The translations under genes were made by a program, and so were the position numbers. Shown piece after piece: positions 1-8,756 of a stretch of DNA of 39,541 bases (the first letter of the stretch is position 1; every line of letters begins with the position of its first letter). Source of the stretch: an uncultured Clostridia bacterium. GTDB lineage: Bacteria > Bacillota > Clostridia > Christensenellales > UBA1242. A model generated the notes under the pieces. It was given only the letters and a program-made list of their open reading frames with translations. It was not told the DNA's origin and did not search any database. The stretch covers positions 1-39,541 of the forward strand of contig CAMLSW010000006.1 of assembly GCA_946484195.1 (NCBI GenBank), read 5' to 3'.

Positions 1-237
1 TAATTTTGCTAAACGCAAAAACACAATAAATTGTGTTCATCACATAGTATGAAAACCCCTCAGCCTCACCCTTGCAAGCAAGTTCGGCTTCCGATGATAT
101 AGACAATGTGATGCTAAAATTTCATTAGTATGAAATTTTATAAATTCTAACGAATTTGCGTGCTTCGCCCGCCTATCACATAGTATATATAACCATCAGC
201 CTCACCCTTGCAAGCAAGTTCGGCTTCCGGTTATATA
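1..237 (-). repeat. Dispersed modular repeat, array A (two units, minus orientation)
   Basis: Two head-to-tail units of a hairpin-rich repeat found across the window. Read on the minus strand, each has a head beginning CGGAAGCCGAAC, a small apical hairpin, GTGAGGCTGA, then CTATGTGATG, a body arm and CATCACATAG. The first unit (1 to about 103) has the CTTGC/GCAAG head and the AACACAATTTATTGTGTT body, and is cut by the window edge. The second (about 104-237) has the same head but the other body type, with GCGTGC-like and AAATTC/GAATTT arms. Similarity to the other copies is direct; function is unknown. Confidence 0.9.
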
Positions 238-605
238 AATGTCCTCTCCTTTCAATCAATAAGTAATTTAAAGTTTTTTCGTTAAAAATAAAAACTCGGA
301 TGTTTGCTTTTAAATTTTTATGTAAAAATAATTGAAGGTTTTAAACAAATTTTTTATCAATATTTTAGTTTTTTATTACTAAAAGTATTTTTTTGATGGA
401 AAAATTTAATTTTTTACTATTTTTCTTCTAAATTTATTAAAAAATACTTAAAATTTTGTTTTATTTGTGTTATTATATATATAGACTAAAGGCTTTATCT
501 ATATATCTTTATATTTGTTAAGATTTTTTATGGAAAAGCCTATATTACGCCAATATAAAACAATTGGCGATTTAGCAAATATAATCAAGATTTTAAGGGG
601 TACTT
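238..605. other. AT-rich intergenic region upstream of parA
   Basis: No ORF or RNA gene is recognisable here. The stretch is very AT-rich and probably carries the parA promoter. TTGTTT at 456-461 followed by TATATA at 478-483 is a weak candidate. AAGGGG just before 606 serves as the parA ribosome binding site. Confidence 0.5.
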
Positions 606-1433
606 ATGGGAAAAATTATTTCTTTTGCTAATCAAAAAGGTGGTGTTGGTAAAACGACTACGTGTATAAATCTTGCCGCATATGTTGCAGCTATGGGGAA
701 GAAGGTCTTAGTTGTTGACCTCGACTCTCAAGGCAACGCAACAAGCGGTCTTGGTATTGAAAAGACTAAAGAGTTAAAGACAATTTATGACCTTATCTCT
801 GGTGACACCAAGATGGAAGAAGTTATAAAACCAACTTTGCTTGAAAATTTGGATATAATACCTTCAACTGTTGACCTTGCTGGCGCCGAGATTGAGATGG
901 TGCAAATGCCTCAGAGAGAAAAGATTATAAAGGGTATACTCGAACAGATTAAAGATAGTTATGATTTCATAATGATTGACTGTCCACCATCCTTAGGATT
1001 GATTACAGTTAATGGACTGACGGCAAGCGATAGTGTTATAATACCAATACAATGTGAGTTTTTCCCGCTTGAGGGGTTAACGCAACTTATGAACACCATT
1101 AAATTGATAAAATTTCATCTCAATCCAACTATAGATATAGAAGGCGTTGTAATGACGATGAAAGATAAACGTTCAAATCTAACAACGCAGGTGAGTGATG
1201 AAATATTAAAATTCTTTGGCAAGAGGGTGTTCTTCACATATATACCAAGAAATATAAGACTAGCCGAAGCACCAAGTCACGGTGAACCAATTTTAATTTA
1301 TGAACCATCTTCTAAGGGTGCTGAAGCGTATATGTCCTTAGCTGAGGAGTTTCTAGATAGAAATAAGATAAAGTACAATCCTATTACAAGGGAAACAAAA
1401 ATAAAATTAAGAGAGGTTAAAGACAATGGATAA
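606..1433 (+). CDS. parA: ParA/Soj chromosome partitioning ATPase
   Basis: A Walker-type ATPase of the ParA/MinD superfamily that binds DNA non-specifically as an ATP dimer and works with ParB to segregate origins. The deviant Walker A motif KGGVGKTT lies at about residues 11-18, followed by VVDLDSQGNAT and the Walker B-like IMIDCPPSLG. At 275 aa it is slightly longer than Bacillus Soj, with a short charged C-terminal extension. ATG at 606 is preceded by AAGGGG. It overlaps parB by 8 bp, so the two are probably translationally coupled. Three parS sites about 2 kb downstream complete the system. It is the chromosomal rather than plasmid type, judged from the parS sequence and from rsmG and other housekeeping genes nearby. 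Confidence 0.96.
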   Translation: MGKIISFANQKGGVGKTTTCINLAAYVAAMGKKVLVVDLDSQGNATSGLGIEKTKELKTIYDLISGDTKMEEVIKPTLLENLDIIPSTVDLAGAEIEMVQMPQREKIIKGILEQIKDSYDFIMIDCPPSLGLITVNGLTASDSVIIPIQCEFFPLEGLTQLMNTIKLIKFHLNPTIDIEGVVMTMKDKRSNLTTQVSDEILKFFGKRVFFTYIPRNIRLAEAPSHGEPILIYEPSSKGAEAYMSLAEEFLDRNKIKYNPITRETKIKLREVKDNG

Positions 1434-2388
1434 GAAAAAGGGATTAGGAAGAGGACTTGAGTCACTATTCGGTTTATATGAAGAAGAAAGTAATAAAAAC
1501 ATAACCAATCAAAATGCCGTTAAGCCTGCACAAAAGTTAGAAAGTAACGACGTAACAGAACTTGATATAAATAAAATTATACCAAATCCAAACCAGCCAA
1601 GAAAGCATTTTGACGAAGAGGCATTGCAGGAACTTGCTAGTTCTATTAAACTTCACGGTGTTATTCAGCCATTAGTTGTAAACAGAGCTGAGGATGGCAG
1701 GTATATGATTATCGCGGGCGAGCGTAGATGGCGTGCGTCCAATATGGCAGGACTAACTAAGGTACCTGTAGTTATCAAGAACTATACCGAAAAACAAATC
1801 AAAGAAATCTCTATTATAGAGAACCTTCAAAGGGAAGACTTAAATCCTATTGAGGCGGCTCGTGCTATCAAGCAGTTGATGGATGAATACAATCTAACTC
1901 AAGAAACTGTTTCGGACAGAATTGGTAAGAGTAGGTCATCTGTAGCCAATACATTAAGGTTGTTATCGCTTTATCCAGATGTAATCAAGATGATTGAGGA
2001 CGGACGCCTCTCTAGTGGTCACGCAAGAAGTTTGGTGGTAGTTGATGATACCACACAGCAAATAAAACTTGCAAAACAAGCTGCAGACGGGAAAATGTCT
2101 GTAAGGGAACTTGAGAAGGCTGTTAAAAATTATCTAAATCCGCCAAAAAATGCTAGCACTAAAGTAAAAGAGCAGTCTTTAGAGTTAAAAGAATTAATAA
2201 ATGAAATGCAACGTGTATTTGCAACCAAGGTGTCTGCAATTGGTAATGATAATAAGGGTAGAATATATATAGATTACTATTCTCGGGACGACTTAGATAG
2301 ACTTGCAGATATGATAGAACTTTTAAAGAAAAAAGAAATAACACTTGGAGACCTTCGTAATTATAACAAGCGCCATCCAAATGGTTGA
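1426..2388 (+). CDS. parB: ParB/Spo0J centromere-binding CTPase
   Basis: Binds parS sites and spreads on DNA as a CTP-dependent clamp; it also stimulates ParA and loads SMC in relatives. The N-terminus KKGLGRGLESLFG is the usual ParA-interacting tail. The ParB/Srx domain has the NPNQPRKHFD segment and the CTP-binding box GERRWRAS at about residues 98-105. A helix-turn-helix follows around TQETVSDRIGKSRSSV. The C-terminal part, ending near residue 320, is the expected dimerisation domain. Full length for the family (320 aa). The start lies inside the end of parA behind AGAGG. The cognate site TGTTTCACGTGAAACA occurs three times downstream in this window. Confidence 0.96.
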   Translation: MDKKKGLGRGLESLFGLYEEESNKNITNQNAVKPAQKLESNDVTELDINKIIPNPNQPRKHFDEEALQELASSIKLHGVIQPLVVNRAEDGRYMIIAGERRWRASNMAGLTKVPVVIKNYTEKQIKEISIIENLQREDLNPIEAARAIKQLMDEYNLTQETVSDRIGKSRSSVANTLRLLSLYPDVIKMIEDGRLSSGHARSLVVVDDTTQQIKLAKQAADGKMSVRELEKAVKNYLNPPKNASTKVKEQSLELKELINEMQRVFATKVSAIGNDNKGRIYIDYYSRDDLDRLADMIELLKKKEITLGDLRNYNKRHPNG

Positions 2389-2518
2389 AAAAGCAGGATA
2401 ATTTTAATAAAAACTAAGTAAATTTATCTTAGAACGCATAAAATAGTTAAAGTTTTTATATATAAATTAAATACCAATATTATAAAAATAAAACTTGTTT
2501 GCAATAACAATAATAAGG

Positions 2519-2956
2519 TTATAATATCGGAAGCCGAACCAAGCACAACTTTAGTTGTATTTGAGTGAGACTGATGGTTTTACATACTATGTGATGAGCG
2601 TGCAACGCACGCAAATTCATTAAAAAATAAAATTTTATGATAATAAAATTTTAACATCACATAGTCTATAATATCTAAAGCCGAACCAAGTACAGCATTA
2701 GTTGTAAAAGAGTGAGACCTGAGAGGTTATACCATACAATGTGATGAACACAAATCATTATGTTTTCAATAATATTAAAATTTAACTTGTTTAAATTTCA
2801 ACACTACACAGTTTTATAGTATCGGAAGCCGAACTTGCTTGCAAGGGTGAGGCTGATGGTCTTACAACACTATGTGATGAGTGAGCATAGTACATAAATT
2901 CTCTAGAATTTACAAAAATTCATATTATAATAAAATTTTAATATTATAATTATATA
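2519..2956 (+). repeat. Dispersed modular repeat, array B (three units, plus orientation)
   Basis: Three tandem units start about 130 bp after parB. B1 (about 2521-2664) has the long head with the ACAAC/GTTGT hairpin and the GCGTGC-type body. B2 (about 2665-2815) is diverged, with the long head and the AACACAA-type body. B3 (about 2816-2956) has the short CTTGC/GCAAG head and a decayed second-type body. The shared CTATGTGATG and CATCACATAG ends make the unit boundaries visible. Confidence 0.85.
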
Positions 2957-3900
2957 AAGTAAAAATAGGGTGTTAATAGCAATAATAAAAACTAGAAGCT
3001 GATAAAAGTTATATCACACTGTCTATCTTATAAAACATACAAAAATGCCGAGATTTCTAACAGTTGTCGTATTTAAGGCACAAGTTTTACAGAAATTACA
3101 CACAGCGCAAACACGAACGCTTTATAAAATAGGGGAAAAGGAAACACATTTAGGTGTCTCCTTTTTTATATATAAGAATATAAAAGCATCTTCATTTCAA
3201 GACAAAGACAACAATATTTAAAAACAGAAGAATAATATAATAAATTAAACCATAGCAATAATTAGTTATATCAAAAAACCAACTCGCTGACAACACTATG
3301 ATTGAATGGACAACAATAACTTAAGCATCACGAAGTTTTTAAAATAGTACAAATTTTAAAAAGTCACAATTTACAATAAAATTTAATTTTAGCAAAGGTC
3401 AGATTATGCTCATAAAGTAGTTTTAAAGAAATAAAATCAATTAAACTAAGTCTGCGCCTTGTTTGTTTCATATTATTTTTTTATAAAACTTTCAGAATAT
3501 TAAACAGTAGATAATAATTTTTTATTTTATACAAATAATTTGCTACAGCAAAAACATTTCAAAAAATTCAAAACCTGAATGAATGCTTGAATTTTTTAAA
3601 AACGCATCATAGTATAATCAATAATAAACTATAAAGTATATAAATTGAAACTTGAATATATACGCAAGCTTTTTAAAGATAATTTTTAAATGCTTTAATT
3701 GATCACTTAGAAATTTATTTTAAAACAAATCAGTTTGGAAAATTTGCACAGTATACGTAGAAAATAATTAGCTAATCAAACATTTTTATAATATTTTCTA
3801 ATTTTGCCTTTAAAACAAAAACTTATTTTAAAAAAATCAATAAGTGCATAAGTTAAATATTATATTTTAAACTGAATTAGTATATACTAATAACAAAAAT
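2957..3900. other. AT-rich gene-free region with an orphan hairpin
   Basis: No supported ORF; stop codons are frequent in all frames. The only clear structure is the terminator-like hairpin near 3136-3168, listed separately. No DnaA-box cluster was recognised by eye, although the nearby parS sites suggest the origin is not far away. Confidence 0.5.
3136..3168 (+). terminator. Orphan Rho-independent terminator
   Basis: AAAAGGAAACAC and GTGTCTCCTTTTTT form a stem with a six-base loop and a T-run on the plus strand. It lies about 750 bp after parB with no gene between. It may end a long parAB transcript, an unseen small RNA, or a gene that has decayed away. Confidence 0.6.
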
Positions 3901-3916
3901 TGTTTCACGTGAAACA
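3901..3916. other. parS centromere site 1
   Basis: Perfect 16-bp palindrome TGTTTCACGTGAAACA, identical to the Bacillus Spo0J/ParB binding site. It nucleates ParB loading and, in relatives, SMC loading near the origin. Confidence 0.95.
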
Positions 3917-3941
3917 AAGAATAGTTTGATTGTGTGTAGAA

Positions 3942-3957
3942 TGTTTCACGTGAAACA
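3942..3957. other. parS centromere site 2
   Basis: A second perfect TGTTTCACGTGAAACA, 41 bp start-to-start from site 1. That is about four helical turns, so both sites would lie on the same DNA face. Confidence 0.95.
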
Positions 3958-4350
3958 ATTATAGCTATAGTTAAGATTAGGGAATTTGCGTGAACCATTA
4001 TAACACTCTTTAATTATAGCCGATACAGAAATAAATATATGCTGAAGCAAATACAAAGGTGAATTCAAAATGTGCAGTATACATTGTCAGTTGCAACAAG
4101 GTAAAACAAGAATAAATATCAAAAATCATTGTGATTGTCTTATAAAATAAACTTGTTATTGATAAATGTTTTAATAATAAGGGAGAATAATAGGCGTAAA
4201 CATATATTGTTAAAATAAATTGTGCTGAATTGCATTTTAATGACAATGTTAGTAAAATAACGCTGTGCGTCCGTAATATTTATAAAATATTAAGGGTTTT
4301 ATATGAATATGGGGTTAGTCAGTTTAAGAGAGTTATAATTGTTTTCGAAA
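3958..4350. other. Gene-free spacer between parS sites 2 and 3
   Basis: No supported gene. The minus-strand ORF listed at 4010-4246 has no ribosome binding site and an AT-driven composition, so I regard it as spurious. Nothing else recognised. Confidence 0.5.
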
Positions 4351-4366
4351 TGTTTCACGTGAAACA
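4351..4366. other. parS centromere site 3
   Basis: A third perfect TGTTTCACGTGAAACA, about 390 bp beyond site 2 and about 310 bp before the rubrerythrin gene. Confidence 0.95.
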
Positions 4367-4631
4367 ATATTAAAATATATGTAAAGATGGGATATATAAA
4401 ACTATGTTTTTCAATAATGGATAGAAACATTTGTACAAAATAATTATTATTAATTTTTTACTCGTTTTCTTTGATTTATTTAGTGAAAACGTAGAAGATA
4501 ATGTAAAAATCATTATAGCGCATTATTGTTTTAAATTAAATAACGTTAAATGACTTATAATTTTAATAATTAACTAGAGAGTAGTAGAAATCAATTTTGA
4601 AAATTAGGAAAACAAAAAGTTTAAAAATATT

Positions 4632-4659
4632 TTGATTTAAGAAGAATTTATGGTATAAT
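4632..4659 (+). promoter_or_regulatory. Candidate sigma-A promoter of the rubrerythrin gene
   Basis: TTGATT at 4632-4637 and TATAAT at 4654-4659 are separated by 16 bp. The predicted start of transcription falls near the AGGAGG at 4665-4670, so the leader would be very short. That proximity keeps confidence moderate. Confidence 0.5.
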
Positions 4660-4675
4660 ACAATAGGAGGTTAAA

Positions 4676-5218
4676 ATGAAAGAATTAAAGGGAACAAAAA
4701 CAGAAAAAAATTTAATGGAAGCTTTTGCGGGCGAAAGCCAGGCAAGAAACAAATATACTTTCTATGCATCAAAAGCTAAGAAAGAGGGATATGAACAGAT
4801 TGCAAGCGTTTTTGAAGAAACGGCAAACAATGAAAAGGAACACGCTAAACTCTGGTTCAAAGCATTACATAATGGAGATGTTCCAACAACTCTTGAAAAT
4901 CTACTAGATGCTGCAGCTGGTGAACACGGTGAATGGACAGATATGTATGCAAGAATGGCTAAAGAAGCTAAAGAAGAAGGTTTTGACGAACTTGCATATA
5001 AGTTTGCTGCTGTAGGCGAAATAGAAAAGCGTCACGAGGAAAGATATCAAAAACTTGCAGAGCTTGTAAGAGAACATAAGGTTTTCAAAAAGACCGAAAA
5101 GAGAGTTTGGATTTGCAGAAATTGTGGCCATATATATGTTGGGGATCAAGCTCCAAAGGTATGTCCGGTATGCAATCATCCTGAAGCATACTTTGAGTTG
5201 TTTGTAGAAGAGTTTTAG
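4676..5218 (+). CDS. rbr: Rubrerythrin
   Basis: Non-haem diiron peroxidase that reduces hydrogen peroxide in the cytoplasm of anaerobes, using electrons from its own rubredoxin-like centre. The N-terminal ferritin-like four-helix domain shows the iron ligands in [11 protein letters not shown] (about residue 20), NNEKEHAK (about 53) and [11 protein letters not shown] (about 115-121). The C-terminal rubredoxin domain has CRNCGHIY and [10 protein letters not shown], the two Cys pairs that bind one Fe. The length of 180 aa is typical. ATG is preceded by AGGAGG. The gene is monocistronic, with its own promoter and terminator, and indicates an anaerobic host. Confidence 0.95.
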   Translation: MKELKGTKTEKNLMEAFAGESQARNKYTFYASKAKKEGYEQIASVFEETANNEKEHAKLWFKALHNGDVPTTLENLLDAAAGEHGEWTDMYARMAKEAKEEGFDELAYKFAAVGEIEKRHEERYQKLAELVREHKVFKKTEKRVWICRNCGHIYVGDQAPKVCPVCNHPEAYFELFVEEF

Positions 5219-5275
5219 TATAAAGCAATTCTAGTATAAGAAAAACATTTGTATAAAATTAATTTTTAGAAAAAG

Positions 5276-5313
5276 GAAAAGACTTTTGCGTTTATGCGCT
5301 AAAAGTCTTTTTT
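5276..5313 (+). terminator. Rho-independent terminator of rubrerythrin
   Basis: AAAAGACTTTTGCG pairs with TGCGCTAAAAGTCTTTT around a TTTA loop, followed by Ts. It lies 58 bp after the rubrerythrin stop codon. Confidence 0.85.
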
Positions 5314-5772
5314 ATATGAATTTTCTTGCGCTATTTGTTTTGTATAATATAATAAGAGGATGACTTTGTAAACATAAACTATAATTTTAATTAAATCTGA
5401 ATGTCAGTAGAATGGATGTAATTTTAAATGTGTGAGGTTAAATATAATAAAACTACTTTTAAGATAAGAACTTAAATTTAATATTGTTGAAATTAAATTT
5501 GCTTGCCTAATTAAACTGAAAATAGTTTTTTTATAAAAATCAAAAAATACAGAACATTATTGGTTGTAATGATGCTTAATTGACATTATTTTTTTAACAA
5601 ACAACTAAAAGAAAGATATTAAAATATATATCATCTTAAGAAACTTGCTTGTGAAAAATCACGCTTAAAAAGAGTAGTATTCAAAAGTTAGTTAGAAATT
5701 GAAGATATCGCAATGTGGTTTCTAAATTTGACTGTGTTTTGAAAAGTAAATTGTAAATTTTGATGCAAACCT
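5314..5772. other. AT-rich gene-free stretch
   Basis: No ORF with a ribosome binding site and no RNA gene recognised. Its composition matches the other intergenic blocks. Confidence 0.5.
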
Positions 5773-6318
5773 TGTATCCTAATTTGCTCGCAAGGGTGAG
5801 ACAGAGTTCTTTTTACTATATGATGAAATTTATAGTGTGTTTTACATTAGTAAAATTAAAATTTAAACAAGTTTAATATTATATAGTTTATATTATCGGA
5901 AGCCGAACTTGCTTGCAAAGGTGAGGCTGAGGGTTATACATACTATGTGATGAACACAATTTATTGTGTTTTTGCGTTTAGCAAACTTAAAACTTAACTT
6001 GTTTAAGTTTTAACATCGCATTGTTTATATTATCGGAAGCCGAACCAAGCACAACTTTAGTTGTATTTGAGTGAGGCTGAGGGTTTTTCACACTATGTGA
6101 TGGGCGGGCAAAGTACGCAAATTCGTTAGAATTTATAAAATTTTATTATAATAAAATTTTAGCATCACATAGTTTATATTAGCGAAAGTCAAATCAAACT
6201 TAACCTTTAGTTGTATTTAAGCGAGACAGATGTTCATACACGCTATGTGATGAACGCTCAAAGCAGGCAAATTCGTTAGAATTAAAAAATTTTTATGACT
6301 ATTTTAGCATAAATTAGT
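5773..6318 (+). repeat. Dispersed modular repeat, array C (four units, plus orientation)
   Basis: Four tandem units, the largest array here. C1 (about 5773-5890) is decayed, keeping TTGCTCGCAAGGGTGAG and TATATGATG. C2 (about 5891-6026) is well preserved, with the short head and AACACAA body. C3 (about 6027-6172) has the long ACAAC/GTTGT head and the second body type. C4 (about 6173-6318) is diverged but keeps CTATGTGATG and CAAATTCGTTAGAATT. Intact units sit inside and decayed ones at the edges, which suggests growth from within. Confidence 0.85.
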
Positions 6319-7579
6319 TAATAATATAAAAACTTACACTACACTAGTAAATGAAAAAAGTTCGTAAATCGTAAAATATATAAGACTATCAGCTCTTTCT
6401 GAGCAGGTTTGACTTTCAATATAATATTTTATTATTTAAGACATAAGTGTGAGAGTAAACTAAGTGTTATTTTAAAATCTTAAATCGGATTTTGTGTGTT
6501 GTATTTCAGCTTTTACTAGTAACTTGAGTTTTTAAAAATGCTAGGAACACTTGCGCTTATGTAATTCAGACAACAAATTCTTGTATCTCTCGTTTTTAAT
6601 CATAGTCCGTTTTAACCCTACGGGTTATAAATTGGTTGCGTTTTTTATTAAAACCCAAGTTTAGAAAATAATTTTTTTACCTTATTTGAATACCTTTGTG
6701 GATTTTTAAGAGCGGGTATTTTAACTGTCAGAATTTAAGCTGTCAAAAACTCAAGTCACTAGAAAAGAGAATACTTTGTAATATAAAAATATCATATTGA
6801 CAACGATGCCAGCGACTACATTAGTTTCAACTTTTTAAAGTTTTTTAGTCATTTTAAAAATGCATTTCTAGCCGTTTAATGAATAAGTAAAAAATCTTTG
6901 TGAATCTGTCGCTTTCGAGAATGTTAATACTTTTTGGTTTGTAATCTAATTGCTTGCAAAAAACTTACAAACATATTTTTATGTTATTATCTTACAAATA
7001 GTACTCTGTATTTTTTATAAATTATAACAAGACAAGCGGTTGCGTTTATAGAGTGTTATTTTCTCTTGTTGTATTTGTGTCACTTTGTTCAGGTTATAAA
7101 TTTTTTCTATGTATAAGCTAAAAAATACCTCATCTAGATATCATTAACAAAAAGTTATAAAATAATAACCTTAACATTTTGTAAAAACGTTAATGTGTTG
7201 TTTTTATTAAAATATATCTGCGAAATACTAGTGAAAGCCAGGAATAAATTTAATTAAATAATAATTTTGAATTCGCTGTTCTATGAAATAGTACCCCAAA
7301 AGTGTGGAGAACCTAAAAAGTTGGTTTAATTAAATCATCTGATATTCAAATTGGTGTTTTGTTTTAGTACCACAAAAAATGGAAAGAACTTTAATATTTG
7401 CATTGCTATATTTTGAGTTTGTTTTTTTACCGCGTATTGGCTCATTTTTGATTATAGGTTTATTTTTTCAAGTAATAATATGCATTCTTTAGTTTGTCAA
7501 TGAAAGTGTTAATTTTTAGGTTTATTTTCTTTAATAAAGTGAATTTTAAAAGTTAGATATCTTTAGAAGTTATCCTATA
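6319..7579. other. AT-rich gene-free stretch
   Basis: About 1.26 kb without a credible ORF in the supplied track. A weak pair of related segments (AGTACCCCAAAAGTGTGGAGAAC near 7292 and AGTACCACAAAAAATGGAAAGAAC near 7366) is the only internal similarity I noticed. Nothing functional recognised; it may be decayed DNA. Confidence 0.45.
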
Positions 7580-7882
7580 TTAAACTAACTTTAAAATTGC
7601 AAGCACTATAAGTATTATACCACTTAGCCAAGACAAATTAAACTTTTTGTTTGTTGATAGTTTTCTTCCGAGCTTATAGCCTACAAAGGATAAGAGTAAC
7701 TCAAAAACAAAAGACAGGATTATAATTAAGTACGGGAAGGCGCTCTCTCCTCCAAGTCCTATTCCAGCCGAAAAACTATCAATCGATAGAACAAAACCTA
7801 TAAGGCAGGCCTCCTTAAATGAAAGTATTTTGTCTTTGTTTAGGTCGGCCTCTATTGGATTTAAGCATATGTTGATTATCAC
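7580..7882 (-). CDS. YtaF-like membrane protein, C-terminal half (split gene)
   Basis: Corresponds to the second half of a DUF204/MntP-superfamily protein of the YtaF type, normally one chain of about 200 aa. It starts with the linker VIINICLNPIEADLNKDK, which in YtaF joins the two three-helix halves. It then shows FVLSIDSFSAGIGLGGE, with the conserved membrane-embedded Asp, and two further hydrophobic helices. The only start is GTG, overlapping the TGA of the upstream half as GTGA. No Shine-Dalgarno sequence is visible, so translation would need coupling or a -1 frameshift. YtaF is annotated in Bacillus as a sporulation membrane protein; transport substrate unknown. Confidence 0.75.
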   Translation of the reverse strand: MIINICLNPIEADLNKDKILSFKEACLIGFVLSIDSFSAGIGLGGESAFPYLIIILSFVFELLLSFVGYKLGRKLSTNKKFNLSWLSGIILIVLAILKLV

Positions 7883-8205
7883 TTGAAATTAAAAAGGTTT
7901 ATATGAAGGTCTTTGTCTCTTTTCCTGTCAAGCCATATTTTTAAAAGTTCGCTAAACAGTTTGGTGAGCCCGATGAGTATAAGCAAGGCAAATGAAATGT
8001 ATTTAAAGATGTTTAGGTCTACAACACTAGCTAAAAAGTAGCCGATTGCTAGACCTAAAGACAATACTAGTATGCTTATAAAAATGGATGATATGAGTTT
8101 TGAAAAGGAGACTTTCAGTCCTTCCGCGCCATAGCCAAAAAAGGCGACCAGTGAGTCCAAAGAAAGCGACAGCGAAAACAATAGCGAGAACCAAAAATTT
8201 GTCAT
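7879..8205 (-). CDS. YtaF-like membrane protein, N-terminal half (split gene)
   Basis: First half of the YtaF/DUF204 fold: three hydrophobic helices with SLSLSLDSLVAFFGYGAEG carrying the conserved LD motif. It then has the basic segment DRKRDKD and ends at LFNFK. The ATG at 8205 is preceded on the minus strand by a weak AGGTGG-like site. Only a 9-nt window (the TTTCAAG area) is free of stops in both frames around the junction, so any fusion would have to occur there. Either this is a recent disruption, or the two halves are made separately and assemble. Each carries one copy of the ancestral internal duplication, which makes a heterodimer conceivable. Confidence 0.75.
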   Translation of the reverse strand: MTNFWFSLLFSLSLSLDSLVAFFGYGAEGLKVSFSKLISSIFISILVLSLGLAIGYFLASVVDLNIFKYISFALLILIGLTKLFSELLKIWLDRKRDKDLHINLFNFK

Positions 8206-8215
8206 AATCCACCTA

Positions 8216-8392
8216 AAACATATTATTATATACTATGTGATGTTACTATGTGATGTTAAAATTTAAACAAGTTAAATTTTAAATTTACTAACGCAAAAAC
8301 ACAATAAATTGTGTTCATCACATAGTATGTAAAACCCTCAGCCTCACCCAAATACAACTAAAGTTGTGCTTGGTTCGGCTTCCGATAATATA
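8216..8392 (-). repeat. Dispersed modular repeat, array D (one unit, minus orientation)
   Basis: One full unit with the long ACAAC/GTTGT head and the AACACAA body, in the divergent space between ytaF and lsa. Its left end has a duplicated tip, CTATGTGATG occurring twice about 13 bp apart. The CGGCTTCCGATAATATA edge faces the lsa gene. Confidence 0.88.
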
Positions 8393-8521
8393 ATTTAAGT
8401 GGAATTGTTAAAGGAAATATGAAGATACAAAAATGATTGTTTTAAAGAGAAGTTTTATAAGAATTATGTTTATAAATAATTAATTATAATTGCGAGTTTT
8501 TCGTGAAAACTAAAAAAAACA

Positions 8522-8550
8522 TTGTATTTTTGCAAAAATTGTGTTATAAT
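8522..8550 (+). promoter_or_regulatory. Promoter of the lsa leader and gene
   Basis: TTGTAT at 8522-8527 and a perfect TATAAT at 8545-8550, spaced 17 bp. Transcription would start near 8557, giving a roughly 200-nt leader before lsa. Confidence 0.7.
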
Positions 8551-8578
8551 GCTTAAAAATAAGAAAAAGGAGAGACCA

Positions 8579-8608
8579 ATGAGAATAATTGTTGTTAATA
8601 TTTTATAA
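8579..8608 (+). CDS. Leader peptide MRIIVVNIL of the lsa attenuator
   Basis: A nine-codon ORF (ATG to TAA) too short for the ORF track, preceded by AAGGAGA at proper spacing and lying downstream of a good promoter. Its stop codon directly abuts a strong hairpin, and a terminator hairpin follows before lsa. In known ABC-F resistance genes, drug-stalled ribosomes on such a leader ORF switch the RNA fold and allow read-through. The regulatory role is inferred from this layout. Confidence 0.7.
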   Translation: MRIIVVNIL

Positions 8609-8649
8609 TTCACAACAAAAATTTGTGCTTGTAGCTTTTTTGTTGTGAA
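8609..8649 (+). promoter_or_regulatory. First leader hairpin of the lsa attenuator
   Basis: TTCACAACAAAAA pairs with TTTTTTGTTGTGAA immediately after the leader-peptide stop codon. A ribosome stalled on the leader ORF would cover its 5' arm, so this stem can act as the sensor of translation. Confidence 0.65.
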
Positions 8650-8697
8650 AACAGGAAAGTTGACAAGTTTACGCTTATTGGTGGTAAAATTCTAATG

Positions 8698-8730
8698 GGT
8701 TACGAGTTTGCTTTCTTGTAACCTTTTTTT
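8698..8730 (+). terminator. Leader terminator of lsa (attenuator)
   Basis: GGTTAC at 8698-8703 pairs with GTAACC at 8718-8723, followed by seven Ts, all upstream of the lsa ribosome binding site. It looks like a transcription attenuator. A competing stem, TTTAC with GTAAA around 8668-8688, lies just before it. Confidence 0.75.
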
Positions 8731-8756
8731 GTTTAATCTTATAGGGAGGTGAAAGT

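Noticed and set aside
4010-4246. Minus-strand 78-aa hydrophobic ORF between parS sites
   Set aside because: No ribosome binding site and no recognisable topology; hydrophobicity comes from AT-rich codons.
2389-4675. Replication origin in the parS region
   Set aside because: AT-rich and near parAB, but no cluster of TTATCCACA-like DnaA boxes was seen and dnaA is absent.
1-6318. CRISPR array
   Set aside because: Repeat units are 135-156 bp, directly abutting and internally hairpinned, without short regular repeats and unique spacers; no cas genes.
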